From: Litomosoides sigmodontis | Lineage: Eukaryota > Nematoda > Chromadorea > Rhabditida > Onchocercidae | NCBI GenBank assembly: GCA_963070105.1 | Contig: OY718803.1 | Location: 6,058,507 to 6,122,506, forward strand | Reading direction: 5' to 3' | DNA: 64,000 nt | Part shown: piece by piece, positions 23,312-37,393 of the stretch | How the letters are laid out: every line of letters starts with the position of its first letter | Numbering within the stretch: position 1 is the stretch's first letter | Made by a program: the position numbers and the translations under genes | The notes under the pieces: model-generated | Told to the model about the DNA's origin: nothing | Seen by the model: only the letters and a program-made list of their open reading frames with translations | The model's database searches: none

Positions 23312-26300
23312 GGATATAGTTAGATACTGTCTGCCTTATCCCTTGCATGATAAGTACCTCCAGTTCCTCATGATCATAAAAGTTTCGGTCTAAGTTAATG
23401 GAAGAAAATTGCTGCCTTTATCTCATTTTCATCTTATTAAAAATGGATTTCGATTCCACATTTAGTCTTGAATTGCAGGATGGCTTTGTTGAATTACTAG
23501 TAATCGAAGTAAGGAAGATAAATCACTGTTGATGGCTTTACTTGGATCTCTATTTCTGAATTTTTAACTATTTTAGAGCAATTGATGTCTTCTTTTATCA
23601 GTAAAAAAGAAGGGTTTCTTCTTGTTTAAAATTTTACATAGCTAAAATAATCAAAGCAATCTGTAAGAAAAGGGAATGAAGCTTTTGCAGATGTTTGATT
23701 GTACCATTTCAAAACAAGGAAAGAGAGGGAGAAGGAACATAAATGCTTGAGAATTTAATTATCGCTCATTTCTTAAATTGATCATTCCTTGGCCAAGCAT
23801 GCTAGCCGGCGAGGAGAATTGTTATTGCTGCTCCCAAATTCTTCCCGCTCTTACCTTCACTTAATTTTGCATAGGCGCTGCACAAAAATAAATCAAATGG
23901 AAAATTTTTATTTTAATTAAAAAAAAGAGGCGAGGAAAATTAATTGCTGCGAAGGGTGAGAAGTGGGGAGAGGGTGAGGGAGAGGAAAAAGTATACAGGG
24001 CAGGCAGTTACTCTTAAAAGGGCACAATTTTTTTGCAAAATTTAGCAGTAATTTTATTCGCTACGAACAACGCTTCATTCTTATGCATTCTTTACTCTAA
24101 ACTTCACTTTTTTTTCCCGAAAACACTCGGCTTTTGTAAATTTATAATTCATAAAATGCTTGTTTAATAAAAAGAAGCATTTCCATTCTGTTTCGGTTGC
24201 TACTCCTATTACTTTGCAAAATTGCGCTAAGCAAATCATCATAGTGTGATAGGAGGAGAAGGTTGAAAGTGCTAGGGCACTAGCAGAAGAGGGTTCTCAG
24301 ATGTCAGAGTTACCTGTGCTAGTGGAAACTAGATGATTTGAGACATAGAAAATGAGTGCTCCTGATCATCGATAAGCGATGTGCTCCACACTGAGTGCCT
24401 GTCGCATTCATTTCCTTTCAAATTTCCAGATTGTTCAGCAAATAAGTAAGCTTGTGAGCTGCAAGACACTTTTAATTAGAGGACAGCTAGACGAACGATC
24501 AAGCACACTTTTATTACTTTCGGATATCGGAATTACCGATGCTCGTAAAGGTGGAGCGATTAGAGCCATTAGCAATTGAATAGAATGAGCGACAGAGGTG
24601 TGAACAAAATGTTCAATTGCTTTTTTCAGTTCTGTAAAGAACGAACTTCGTCTTCCTCGAGAATGCGAGTGAAGGAAGAAAAAATTTCAATCAAGAAAAA
24701 AAGACGGGTAGAAGTAGCGATCAACGATAAAATGTTTCAATGGACACTTACTTCTGTCTACCTTTACTTACCTATCATCTATTTTCTTCTAAATTAATTT
24801 TTGGTGTCTGAAAGTAACTATTGGGCATTTGCTTTTCTATGAGAGCAGTCGCTTAATTAATTCCAAGATGAGAATGAAAAGACGTTTAATCAACAAACGA
24901 TAGTTTCTTTTGAAGATTAATTCCTGAGCTGATTGATCTACTGAGCTTCTCATCAGTCATTGAATTACTAGGCATTTCCGGCTCCACTTGGATACGACTA
25001 ACAAGGTGGTGTTAAACGCTTTTACTGCTGTATTGCTCAGATCGCTGACCTCAGCTGCAACGTTAGATCTGAGGATCGAGGAAGTTAGCAGTATTGAAAC
25101 GTGCTATCTAAGGATCTGAGACTGGAACGTACAATTAGATAAGGTTTGAAACAAAATCGAACATTGAAAATGATGATTTAACAATAGGAGGCACTTCCGA
25201 GCTTAAATACTCAAAATGGTTCAAGTAAGTTCTGTGTTCCGTCTTTCAAGAGAAGTTTCATCCGTTAAATAGGAGTAGGAAATCAGATGTTCTATAAGAC
25301 TTAGCCGTTCTCATAAGATTTTTTCTGCCTATTCATGCCCACATGAATATTAAAATTGCTTCATTTTGAACATTTATTAATTAGTGAAAATTTAATAAGT
25401 TAATTGCTGTCCATATCATCATCCTATCTTCAATCATTCCCCTGACGAGTGCATTGATATAACCTGCCAGCTTCCCTTCTGCCTTTCCATCTTACCAATC
25501 CCATTTCTTGCTTTATCTCTGCCATCAACCAATTTTGTGAAAGGTCAAAGGTTTACAAGAAAGATCAAAGGTTTGGACCGTTTGTGTCCTCAACATTTGT
25601 GCCAAGTAATCGTTTAACAAACTGTTAGCTGTTTCTCCGAAGGTTGAATTCGTTAAATGCTTATTGAGCAATTCCAAATTTCTTTATTTGTTAGATGGCA
25701 TTAGTTCATTTAAAAGTACCGGCACGCATTAACAACGGAATTTACAAATTTTCTGAATTACTACAGTAAGCAACGATTATCTGAGGAAACGCACTGACTG
25801 AGTAGGCTGAGGCTCGACATAGACTGATATAATTAATTGCCTAATGCTGTTGATATTGTCAAAGGAAATTGAAGTAAATTAATAACAAGGAGAGTTTCTT
25901 TGCATATGTTTACACGTCTACGCATTTCTCCATCTTTCGATGTCGTCAACTAAGTGCCAAACTATCTAACCATTTTAGGTTCGTATTAGTTCACCGTGAT
26001 GCTTTTACCACTTATTTTTATTATTACTGATAATTATTATCGCTATTAATAGCAGTCATTATTAATTAATTGTTGTTTGTCATTAATTATCAACAACTGC
26101 TACTGTTAATATCAAATTATTTATTGTTAATGAACGCAAATGCAAAGCAGATCCTTGAACTGATAAAGAAAGGCCTGTTGGACTATCATCATCCTCGTTT
26201 TTTAGCCGACGTTGGCTGTTCGAGCTTTAGTTGGGAAGAAAAAATCCCTCCACACGAGAAGTATCTGGTACGACTTAGTCAAATGGACCTCAGCGATCAT

Positions 26301-26314
26301 TAGGAATCGTGTGC

Positions 26315-26318
<4 letters not shown>

Positions 26319-26377
<59 letters not shown>
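26319..26377. repeat. (GT)n microsatellite
   Basis: An essentially uninterrupted GT run of about 58 bases. It keeps reading frames open and creates a spurious Cys-Val peptide. Confidence 0.95.
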
Positions 26378-26380
<3 letters not shown>

Positions 26381-28925
26381 ATTATCACAAAGTTTACGAG
26401 GAATTCCGAACATCTCAAGGCGAAACACAAAATTACAACTAAATATGCAAATGACTAGTTAATCTGATAAGCGCAATCTCCCACTCATTCGATGTGCATT
26501 TTAGTGCGGTGACATCTGTGAGGGAAACGTTAACTGTGATGAATTAGGCTAGAAGAAATGAGTAAAGTAGTTTTCATACCTTACCAATTTATCGTATCAT
26601 CAGGATAAACAATCGTTACGAATGACTGCTATCTCTTTTTCACTAACAAAGTTATGCGCAAATTGCATATCGCTTTTAATTAGCAACGAAATTTGAAAAT
26701 TTCGTTTATCGATTTTTGTCGAAATTTGAAATTAAACAATGCATTTGTGTGCAATAACTTTCCTTTCACATAAAACAATTGATTGGATAATGTACTTCTC
26801 TTCCATTTTTTCGACCGCTCTTCACCGCTCACTTGACGAATTGTTGTTGTTGGATAATTATGCCAAGAAAGAGAGAGAGGAGAATAAGAAAGGAAGCGAA
26901 TTCAAATACTATATTTGTGATCATTACTCTACGAGCAGTTAACAATTCCTCGGTCATTTTAATAATTTTAATCTACTTATTAACGTATCGATCTATCGTT
27001 TTTTTGAATCTTACCGCTTCAGAACTCATTACATAGGGCTTATTTTTGTTAATGCGTATTTTCCATAAAAAAGAACTTATTAATTGCAACAATTTCGTAA
27101 CCAAAAAATGAAAATGAATAGGAGTGTATTAAGCAAGTCTACCACGTATTAATCGATGATCGTTTAGCAAACGGAATGAACGAACTGTTTAGGAAGACCG
27201 CCAATATTACTATCAGGAAAGGATCGGATGCTTCCGATGTATTCCCGAGAGCATTTACTATTTTCCTTTAAGTAAAGCTGTTGCTTTGAAAAGAACTCAT
27301 CGTGCAATGTTACTGCATGAGCCTAACTTTTGTCAGCTATTGTTCTCATTCCTTTTTGCTTCACCTATCTCTCATAGCATTAAAGATCATGAAGTGGGAT
27401 AATTTATCACTGATTCGGCACATCTAAAGTATTAGGCAGAAAGAAAAAATATGTCTAAATTGAGTGACGCACGTTATTTTACGTCGAACTGTGGCAACAG
27501 TTCACAACTGATCTTTCTCTTAAGCAGTCATTGATAACTTGAGAGGTTCAGATAGCACGACCTGAAGGGTGAAGTGCGGCAACAAGCGATTGCATTAAAA
27601 TTAAGAAATATAATTCTTAAAATGGGAAAAGTGAGTTAGACATGTGCGGAGAAAAGGGTCTGTACGACAAAAACAAAATTCAAATTTAGTACTCGACGGA
27701 ACTTCTATTCATGACTCTCAATTAAAACAAAATACTGATTTTTTACGGAATATGCACACGAAACTCATTGCTAAAATTTCACAGAAAATGGTCAGGAAGA
27801 GCATCGGAAACTCTTCAATGTATGCAACAGGAGAAGAGCTTCCTAGCACTTTAAATTTCACTCCTCCACCTTCCGCTTCTTCTCTGACCTGAACAGTTCA
27901 AATTTCGGGTTGAATGATAAAGAGGGAGAGGGGGATGGGGAGCAGTCTAGTTGTTGGTTTGAATTAAAAGCATAACTTTAAGCGAGCAGAAGCGACTGGC
28001 AGATAAAGGAGTTGCCCCCGGCAACAACAAATGACTGCTCGGACCTTTCATTTTCTAATTTCGGAAATGTTTGTTTTTGACCTTTATGAATGCTGCCTAT
28101 TGATGTTATCTCCAAGATAAGCGAAGAGAAATACCTTTTGATTATGAAATGTCGGATGCCTTGCAGGACGCATTCTGTGATTTTTCGTATTTCAATATTT
28201 ACATATGCATAGATGCAAAGTTTGAAGCTCACTAATTTTGCTATCAAATTTTATGCACTCATAAGATCATTACAATCGGTGCTATCTTCCATCACTCCGA
28301 TCATCATCTGCTTTTGAGGGAGCAATTGCAACCGATGACTGGAAAGGGAATTTTCTGCTCGAAAAGCATACGAGCGAGCAAAATTTCCGTTTTTGAGAAA
28401 GTAAGTGGCCGAAGTAGGATAGGGTGAAAAAGCACTGAAAACAGATTTGGAGAACAGATTTGCAGCTGTCAGAAAAGTGGTGCTTTTATGAAAGCTCTAC
28501 CACCAATTCCTCTCTTCGGTTAGCTTAATCAGCCACTGACCAGTCGTTAAGCCTGCGTTTCAACTCATCGCCTCTTTCAATTGTTGACGAACAAAGCACG
28601 CGACAATAATCTCTGTCCTCTCCGTCCACCAGCTACCTAGCACGCAATGATCCTTCACTTGCACTTGCTGCATGGCTTTTTAATTAGATTGTTGTTGATC
28701 TTTCCTTTACCCTTTTTATAAATCATTTGGAAGCGGCACGAAAGAAAGGAAGTTCAAATATTTGAAGTTTTTGTTCATGGATGGATGAACTGCTTGTAAA
28801 AATATTTGTTTCGGGTATTATTGCCATTAAATTTTAAAATAAATTTACAACGACTGAAATCGAATCCTACAGTGCTGGTCTTAGCGCCCAGAAAAAAACA
28901 CTTGCATTGGAAAAGAAAATGCATT

Positions 28926-28949
28926 CCCTCTCTCTCTCTCTCTCTCTCT
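28926..28949. repeat. (CT)n microsatellite
   Basis: A CT run of roughly twelve units in the gene-poor region. Confidence 0.9.
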
Positions 28950-29489
28950 GCTAGCAAGCTTTTAATTTAGTGAAGTGACAAAACAAAAGGAGAAATGCAT
29001 TGAGTGTATTGCGGTAATAAAATTGCTCTCTTAAGAGGAGAAAGAGTACATGAAGTGATAGGGAAGGGAGAAAATGAAACGAATAATTTAAACAATCGAT
29101 GTTAAATAGAAATAAAATTAAAAATTTAATTTCTTTTCTGCCTATCTTTTCCGTCGTTCACATCATTCCCGCTTCCTCTTGGTAGTTGTCCTGCTATACA
29201 AATTAATTGCACTTCATTTTAGTTTTTTTTTAATTAGAGGGATAGATGGGGTTCAGACGTGGGAGTGTGGGTGAATGGGGGAAAGTGAAATGGAACACGA
29301 CAGGGGTCTGTGCAAAGTTAGCGTCCATTAAATAGTAATCGAAACTACTCCTATACTTAACATTTCACTAATTATTTAAAAGGTCACACTAAATCCAAGT
29401 CTAGACAAAATCACTAAATATGAAAATTTTGCTAGGTTTTTAGAAGTGATAGAGCACATGAATGTGTTCCGATCCTCGGAACAGTGTGC

Positions 29490-29508
29490 ATGTGTGTATG
29501 TATGTATG

Positions 29509-29573
<65 letters not shown>
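29490..29573. repeat. (GT)n microsatellite with TGTA interruptions at its left end
   Basis: A compound TGTA/TG array of about 84 bases; the right 55 bases are pure TG. It opens a minus-strand frame rich in His-Thr that should not be annotated as a gene. Confidence 0.95.
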
Positions 29574-29574
<1 letters not shown>

Positions 29575-30059
29575 GTGCGAAATTCAGCCAGGTGAATGAA
29601 AGGATGTAAGCAGCGCAGGTGCACTGAAAGGAATGATTTGATAAATGGCACCCTGTCGAATCATCCGAATTTACCTCTCAGAGACAAACTACATTAGAGT
29701 CCTAGCAAACCAGTGATTATTTTGAAAAGCCTCCTTTCACTTTTCCTACCACTTCGAACTAACTAACTATTTGGGAGTGCAAACATGCGAAAAAGAGGAG
29801 CATTATGGCTTCGTCACTGCGAGGCAAAGCGACAGAATCTCTTATGATTCAGAGAGTTCTGGAAAATGCCTCCATGAAAAATTGGTTGGAAGTTTCGGGA
29901 GAGGTGCTATTGCTGCGGTTAATTATCATTAATTGGTGAGCAAGCAATTAAGCAATCCAACCTTTCGACTTCTTCTTTTCCAATCGAATGTTAGTTATTC
30001 CATGAAAAAAAGACAATTTGATGCTACCAAAATTTCTGCACATTAACTATCAGTAGGAG

Positions 30060-30117
30060 GTAGAAGAGAAGAGAGAGAGAGAGAAGGAGAGGAAGAGGGA
30101 GAGGGAGAGGGAGAAAA
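30060..30117. repeat. Polypurine GAGAGG-rich tract
   Basis: An almost pure purine stretch made of GAGA and GAGAGG units. It lies about 280 bases left of the TGGA array. Confidence 0.85.
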
Positions 30118-30393
30118 TGGAAGAATTTTCATTGCTAAATCAGAGAGGTTCGATTTCATAGCTGGCTGGTAAGTAGACAGATAGACAGAGTTACAGATAG
30201 AGATGGCGGAAAATGCAGCGAAGGATGAGTGCGACAAGGGGTCAGACGAATGGATGGATTGCTTAATTGCCGACTCACTAATTAATGGTAATTAACCTCG
30301 ACAATGGCATGACATTAATGCTGAATTTCGTTGAATTCATGGTAATAGTGTGCCCTTCGTCGCTAGTGTTATCGGTCTTTTTGCGTGGTGAGT

Positions 30394-30443
30394 GGGTGGA
30401 TGGATGGATGAATGGATGGATGGATGGATGGATGGATGGATGG

Positions 30444-30479
<36 letters not shown>

Positions 30480-30566
30480 ATGGATGGATGGATGGATGGA
30501 TGGATGGATGGACGGATGGACGGATGGATGGACGGATGGACGGACGGATGGACGGACGAATGGATG
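30394..30566. repeat. (TGGA)n tetranucleotide array with TGGA/CGGA variants
   Basis: More than forty tetranucleotide units run across about 170 bases. The left two thirds are mostly TGGA, and CGGA variants become frequent on the right. Because the unit is not a multiple of three, all frames read as Trp-Met-Asp-Gly or, on the other strand, Ile-His-Pro-Ser repeats without stops. The long open frames here are therefore artefacts. Confidence 0.97.
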
Positions 30567-32373
30567 GGCGGGTGGGATGGTGTAATGTAATGGTTATTGC
30601 AGTTGTGGGATGCATCTTCGAGATGAAGGACGTTCTCACATTAATCCATCTACTTTCTTCTCTGAAGGAGTACTTTTTCAACCATTTTGTTTGAAGATGT
30701 GAATGAAATTGAAATTCGAATCATTCGATACAGTCAGTCGTTTAATCTTCGCTAAGTGGATTTCTTGAAGAGAGCCTATATCTCAGGTGACGTCCACTAT
30801 TGGCGGTTCTCTGTTACCGATTGTCACTCCTACCTTTCTTTCTTTCTCCACATTTCCCGCACATCCTCCCTCACCTTGTCAACCGCTTTTTTATTAAGCA
30901 CACTGAGTGTACTCGTCTGATCTGATCAGTGTCTGCCATCGGATGGTATCTAATCGTCGTATGTAAATGAATCAATCGCTCAGCTCTATTACTACTTCTC
31001 TAGACTTTCTTTAAAAAGGAAAAATTTCTTGAAAGCGAGTAGAATCCGATTTTCGCATTCATGCAAAGTCATTATTCATTCCTTAACGCATAATCGCTTT
31101 GGTTGAATTGGAGAAATCTTTTTGTGTGACTTTTATTGCTTAAAAATTAGCAATGGCGGCGGTTTCTTTTTAAACGACTAACTGTTTGATTATTATTACA
31201 TATGAAAGGTTTTGGTGGATCTAAATTCATTAATATCGAGTGATGCGAGGTAGAAGCGAACACTGGATGATTTCAATTTATTTCTTAGACAAAAGCAGTG
31301 GGTGATGATAGAATGGACGACTGATTGACAATTAAAGTAAGCTAATCAATCCTTCGTAGTTTTCCGTTGCGTAAGTGCATGACGTTGTTTGCTAAGATGC
31401 ACCATATTTCGAGTAAGTGATAGTAATTAGGTAAATAAACGCAGAGAAATACTGTGAGAAGTGTTGTGCTCAGTTTGAAATGAGACAAGCAAATCGTTTC
31501 CAGCAAATTTCCCACTCACCCATTTTATTTCCTTCGAAATCAAAACTCACTGCTTATTGTTATCTTTTGAAATTGTTGAAAGTGAAAGTCAAAATCTTCA
31601 ACTTTCTGGTCGAGGAATTTAACAAAGACCGTACGTTTAAGGCCTTAAATCGCACTTTTTCGCTCTCTTCCGTTGCTCCTTCAACTAACCATTAAATCTT
31701 TAAAAATGTTAACGGTTAATATTTTGAAATCTGATCATTTTGTAACATTCACGTCAATATCATCGTAAGGTTTGTTCAAGCGTATGCTAGAGTGGAAGTT
31801 GAACGTTATACTGACTGAGATCAGTTCGAATCCGTGACACTTCGAACGACGGACAGTGCTCCTAGTACGAATCTCTGCTTAACATTCGACGTGTACGATT
31901 GCAGTGCCACACACAGTTTAGATGATGCCGCCGAGTGAGATGAGATTAGAGTGTTGCGGTGGTGTACTTTCACTTCTGTCCTGTTATAGATGGAAGATTT
32001 CCAAGGAATCAAGCGACAAGAATGAGCTTATCAAACTGACTTACAAAATTACTCCTTTTTTTCCACCGTCCATTTGACTTCGTTACTGTTATCAAAAGGC
32101 TTGTTGCTTCGCAACGCATGCAACCAAGTTAAGTTGGTTAGTATTGAAATGAACCTTTTAGGAAGTAATTTTGTCTTCAGTGAAGCTTGAAAGATTTATC
32201 GCCTACTTTCCTGTTATATGCGCTCAGTGGAAAGGAAATTGTCGATTTCGATTCGAATGTAATTTGGAATTGGAGTTGTTAAGCCTACCAATGCTTTTAG
32301 TCCCTTTTTGCGATAATGAAGATTGAGAAGCTTCAGCGAGGTTAATGACAATATTCGGCTAGCCAAGTACAGG

Positions 32374-32476
32374 ATGGATTCAACTATGAATCACGAGGAT
32401 AACAGCCGTGGAAGTTCGCCTTTCAGTTCGATTCGTATCGCACGGAGTGATCGCAAACATAAAGCAAAGAGATCAG
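32374..32476 (+). CDS. Candidate first coding exon, possibly of the zfh-2-like gene
   Basis: An ATG at 32374 opens 34 codons and then meets a good donor (TCAG|GTGAAG). The peptide is polar, with RGSSPFSSIRIARSD followed by a basic RKHKAKRS cluster, as in N-termini of zinc-finger transcription factors. It is on the same strand as the zfh-2 exons and about 16 kb upstream. Against linkage, it ends in phase 1 while the next candidate exons at 45740 and 48717 both need two incoming bases, so a connecting exon would be required. It could be a chance frame. Confidence 0.35.
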
Positions 32477-34403
32477 GTGAAGTTCATTCCTTAAAATTCT
32501 GAGGACTGAATGATTTTGATCTGCGAGCTTGTCAAGCTATTACTTTACTTGTCAAATATTTCAATTCTTGACATTACTTAATAAAGGCATTAATGGCAAT
32601 TGCTAGGAGAATACGGGAAGAAAAGGAATCACATAACAGAGCAGTGATGAGACATATTACTTACGTGCAAGATTACTACCTCATCAAATCCTGAAAGGTG
32701 AAGAAATGAAAGTCAAAAGGGTTACTCTTGTTGTGACATAAGTCATCCTGAAGTAATAAAAGAGGTTCAGTGAAGAGGACAAAAGTATGTGGAAATCTTT
32801 TTCCAAAGAGTAGAAAATGACGGAACAATTTTTGAACTGAAATGTAGAAGGCTATTTTAACGAGTAGTCATTTTTAATTAACAAAGCTTTCATTTCGTTA
32901 CTCATTAATGAGAATGATTTTGGTGCAAGGATGATAATTACTTATAATTACTTCTGTAATTTGAAAAAAAACGATATGGGAAAGTTAGCTATTAGTAGCG
33001 CGTGGACTAAATAAAGCCGTTCGATGCTTGTACGTTAGGAAAATTCCATGGAACATAATAATATCAAGGTATGTGAGCGAGACTGTTCTAACTACTATTA
33101 GTTTCATATTTGGAAAATACCAAAGTATCTAAAGCAATATTTCCTTCCTACGTTTGACTATGTTGTGTCTATTCCGACAAATTAACGTACCGCTAAAATG
33201 GTTGATTTAAATTAATGGAAGTTAGAATGCTCAAACCGGGAAAATTATAATCCTACGGAAGCAAAGATTAACGAAGTAACTGTTGTATGGGAAAATTTTT
33301 GTAGCAAGAAGAATACTTTAGACGTACAGAAGAAGTTGGATAGATGATCAGTATCGGTTAATATCCGTAAAAAGGAAACTCGTCGAGTTGAACTACTAGA
33401 GAACGATTGAGGAATGAGCTGCTGGGTTTGAATCAGTAAAAGCGTAATCGGTTATATTCATTTATGAATAATCACTTTATCCAAAAGCATTACCGCTCCT
33501 CTTAATTAATGTTTCATACTTTCTCCACCAATTTGCCTATTCATATTTGTAGCGGATGGTGGAAAAGATCTAAATTTAATATCAGATATCATATTTCTTT
33601 TTCTACTTTTCTTATTCCTCCCTCTTCCTGCACTTTTTTCATATTCTTTCACCTCGGACATCAGTTCCACTACGATCTCCAATGATTGCACTTCCCGTGG
33701 GATCTTCCTTTTCCACTAAGTGTGAAACGCGGGCATTGTTTGAAGAAAATGGAAGTGGCCAGTAGCATTATGAATTTAACTTAACGAAGAGTGATTTTTC
33801 ATTGCAGTAAAATTTCAAAATTATTTTCGAACGTCTCAAAAATTACTCTGTTATAGATATGCTCTTTGGTGTTATTAAATTTCAGTGCCATATGAAAATT
33901 TCTTAAGCGTAAGCTTCAGCTACTAGAAGTATGTCATATCATTATCAAAAGCACATGCAAGTGAGGTGAAGTGAAGTGACACTGAGAGTTCGGTGGATCA
34001 CAAGCGATCGCAGCTTTCTCAGATGTGTGGGTGAATGATTAGATTAGAGAATGGACTAATTATGGAAAGGCCTGTTGGAAGAGTTGATCGAACCATCCCT
34101 TCTAGCCTAAAAAGTTAAGTAATTCCAATTACTTCTAGAACAACATAATTCTTGAAAACTTTAATTTCGCTGCTTTATAAATCAATTGGAATTTGAAAGG
34201 AATACGAATGAGGAAGAGATTTTGGGCAAATTAGGTCCGCAAATACGCATTAGGCAGACATAATTCAATTCCACAAATCGCTCCATCCCTAATTATTAAT
34301 CAAAACTTGTCTGATTGCTAATGAAACAGCGGCTAAGAAGCCATCCGTACTCTATCCGTTTCACTCATCTCGTCAACACTCTCCAAATTTCACCATTTTA
34401 CAA

Positions 34404-34430
34404 CCTCTCTCTCTCTCCCTCTCTCTCTCT
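34404..34430. repeat. (CT)n microsatellite
   Basis: A CT run with one CCCT interruption, in the gene-poor region. Confidence 0.9.
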
Positions 34431-37368
34431 GCAAATTTGCCATCTCAAAACTTCTGTGAAAATTCAAATGAGGACCCCAAAATTATGTTCATGTGTGTGC
34501 GCTTGTGTGCGGAACATGCTTCCGTCTCATTAGCGCCCCATTTTATTTCCTCATCGCTTCAGTTCCTCCTGCATATCCCACTGCCTCGTAGCGCGTTGGA
34601 AGAAGGGAAAAGAATTTTGAAAGAGTTTAGAAGCTGTTAAATCACACGTCAATTACCAAAAATGCTATGTTATGCCTTCCAATTTAAAGTTAATTTAATG
34701 TGAATATTTTCGGCGTAATCAATTTACTAAGTGCCGCAACACTCCTCCTATCATCGTGAGCGCAGTAGATAGAATTATAAGACATATATGTTTGAAAAAT
34801 TTTAATAACCGAAGACTTCTATTATTTATCAATGAAAGGCAAATGGTCAGAAGCTGGCCAACAGAATTTGAGCTTCTCTCAGTAGTAGTTCACGTGAATG
34901 AAATATAGTTTAAAAAAACCGAACTTTCCAAATTTAACAAACTAGCAAACGTGTAATAGACAGGTAGACAGACGAGGTGTGCCTTGAAATCAAAATAAGG
35001 CTCCTTGAGAACATTGTGATATGCAGGGAACCAAGCATACTTGGCGCACTTGCTGCAGACTTACTTGATGAGCAACGAGCTTTTCAATTAGCGCCCACAC
35101 CTATGGAGCAATGTTGCACAAAAGAAGGACACTACTAGGCTGGAAGCATTCGTTGCTGTTTGCACTTTGCCGTGCTATTTGGACGAAGGAAGAAGGAAGG
35201 AGGGAAGGGGAGCATTTTGTAGTGATTTGAATTTATTTATCTTCTTAATTCAGCTTAATTACTATGGAAAAGCGAAAAGGAGCTGGTGAATGAGTGGGTG
35301 AGCGGAGGAGGGGGGAAGAGGGAGAAAAAAGCATTGGACGACGAATTAATACATCAGCCTTTTAGCAGTCATTTAAGCTGTCGGTGCTTTCTCTTTCATG
35401 ATCTATCTGAGGCTTACATCACGAAGCATGGATCCGTCTATCCCTTCCTCTCTGAAAAATAAATGAGAGGAATTAAACGATTTTAAGATTTCGTGTACAA
35501 ACAGCAGTAGAGTGATGAGAAGGGACTTCGAGTGGATTAGGCATGATTTGATTATTTATTTAATCAGCATGGAAAGGGAACTTTGAGGTGCGTCATTTCA
35601 CTTAGCATGAAGAACTCTCTCCCACTAACTCATTTCTGCTTTGATTACGAGAAAATGAGGCTCTGTCTCTTCAAACCCTTTAACTTAATTTCAACAAGCC
35701 TCAACTGATATCACTTCGACCCGAGTCGTTCGGTAACCAATTGTAGTAGCTCTCTTATCATACTGTTAATATTAATTTGTCTTACCACAAAGCATCAGGT
35801 TGTTTCAAAAACAGAATAACACTGTATTACGAATTCTTGAAACTGTTAATTACCATTAAAATGGATAAAGGGAGCTTCCGGTGCTTTATACTTTGGTCTT
35901 ACGGAATTTTGGTTTACGTCTCACTATCACGTTAGAATCAAAAGCATTTTTGAAATGGACGGCAGTATTCTGACTATATCAGATCATCAAGTTATCTTTT
36001 GAGCGACCATCGGGTTAAAACTATGACTCATATCATGTGACACGTCAATACGGTAATAAAGGTTACAGCTATGCTGACCTGATGAGCGTTGTATTCGAAT
36101 ATAAATTTCTATATTTATCCAAACGCCATTGCTCAAAGTAGATAAATTTCAAAAAAAGCTTCAGGCTTCAGATTACTTCCAATTTTGATAAATTATATTT
36201 AACGCACAAGTGTGAGTTAAATTTTGTTACACCAATTCTACTATAGTAAAGGGAAAGTGCTGCGGAGGGGATCATCAAATTTTAGCATATCGCAAATTAC
36301 ATCGAACGGAAGTATAAAAGAATTGAAATGCGCTCCTATTCTCCGCTCTCCTAAAGCAAGCTGTTTTTTTTTCAACATATATAATTTGCTTATAAAATTT
36401 TGAGTCTGTTGGTCCTTCTATCTCGATGTATTTATATATATGTTTGCTTCTCTGTTCAGGTTAAAAATTCACTTTGATGTGACCGACACTTTTGCTAAGC
36501 TATATTATATGTACGCTTTGTGGTCCTCCTTTGAATTTCTTGCCCCGATATCACGCCGATTTCTTCTGCTATGTTAGCTTCACCTTGGGGATCGTACCTG
36601 AACCCGAAATGATTGCTTCATGAAAGGAAAATGAAGCGAAAGCGATAGTATTTCGAAGTTCTAAAGAATGATTTCTTCACATTTTCGATTATTTTGATCT
36701 TTCTGAGATTGAAATTTTGTTGAATAAATCTCCGCCCACAATTATTTCACTTACAAAAAGTAATTTTTAAAAAAAAGCGGTAAATGCTAAATTTCTGTAG
36801 CACTTCTTAATCGGTACCTTCCAAAATTTTTTCAATTTTTATTCAAATAAGAGAAATCTATTAATTTTAGGAGAATTAGATGAGAAGATAAATTTGCGCC
36901 TCATTATGCATTAATTTGAATTATACTAACATTGCAGAGTAAAGAACGAGTAAGTGAGCCATCTCGAAGCTGTTTTATTTCATTCTTACATTTCACTAAT
37001 GCTAAACTATAAATTGGGAATATAATTGATATTGCAAAAATCCGTTTAAATCTTTAGATTTTATCAACGTTTTGCGATGATAGGTACTTATCAGTGACTT
37101 GCATCAGTCATTGAAACCAGTTAATGAGATGATAAACTATCCTTAAGAAATTATTTTAGGTTGCCGTCGATACCAAAAATATTGTTTGAAGAGAATGATA
37201 TGTTTAGGATGATATGCTTTTATTATACTCTTTCAAATAGATTGTCCATTCTCCTTCTACGATAACAAAAGACTTTTTTTCGCACTTCAATATTGCACTG
37301 ATTATAAAATGGCCGCCCTGAGATGTGCCATTCAGGGATAAACTCCTGCCTTGCTAGATAGGTATTCT

Positions 37369-37393
37369 AAAGTAAAGTAAAGTAAAGTAAAGT
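37369..37393. repeat. (AAAGT)5 pentanucleotide array
   Basis: Five consecutive perfect AAAGT units. It is short and likely polymorphic. Confidence 0.9.

Larger units (their letters stand above)
20511..32373. other. Gene-poor, AT-rich region upstream of zfh-2
   Basis: Nearly 12 kb with no gene I can support. The part just after 20510 is probably 3' UTR of the COMM-domain gene. Open frames (for example 20841-21050, 21481-21720, 22358-22624, 23127-23348 minus, 27644-27892) have no recognisable domain and no linked exons. The stretch holds poly-C at 21387-21405, dinucleotide arrays near 26.3 and 29.5 kb and a TGGA array at 30.4 kb. Many TAATTA/ATTAAT motifs are scattered through it, as often seen in long flanks or introns of homeobox-type regulators. 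It may include unseen 5' exons and enhancers of the zfh-2-like gene. Confidence 0.45.

Noticed and set aside
23127..23348. Minus-strand 73-codon frame beginning MQGIRQTVSNYIRK
   Set aside because: Looks somewhat protein-like but I recognise no family, and it overlaps a short inverted repeat; not enough to call a gene or pseudogene.
26212..26442. Frame containing a Cys-Val run
   Set aside because: Created by the (GT)n microsatellite.
29376..29651. Minus-strand frame with a His-Thr run
   Set aside because: Created by the (GT)n microsatellite.
30285..30694. Long Trp-Met-Asp-Gly and Ile-His-Pro-Ser frames on both strands
   Set aside because: Produced by the TGGA tetranucleotide array, which is open in all frames.
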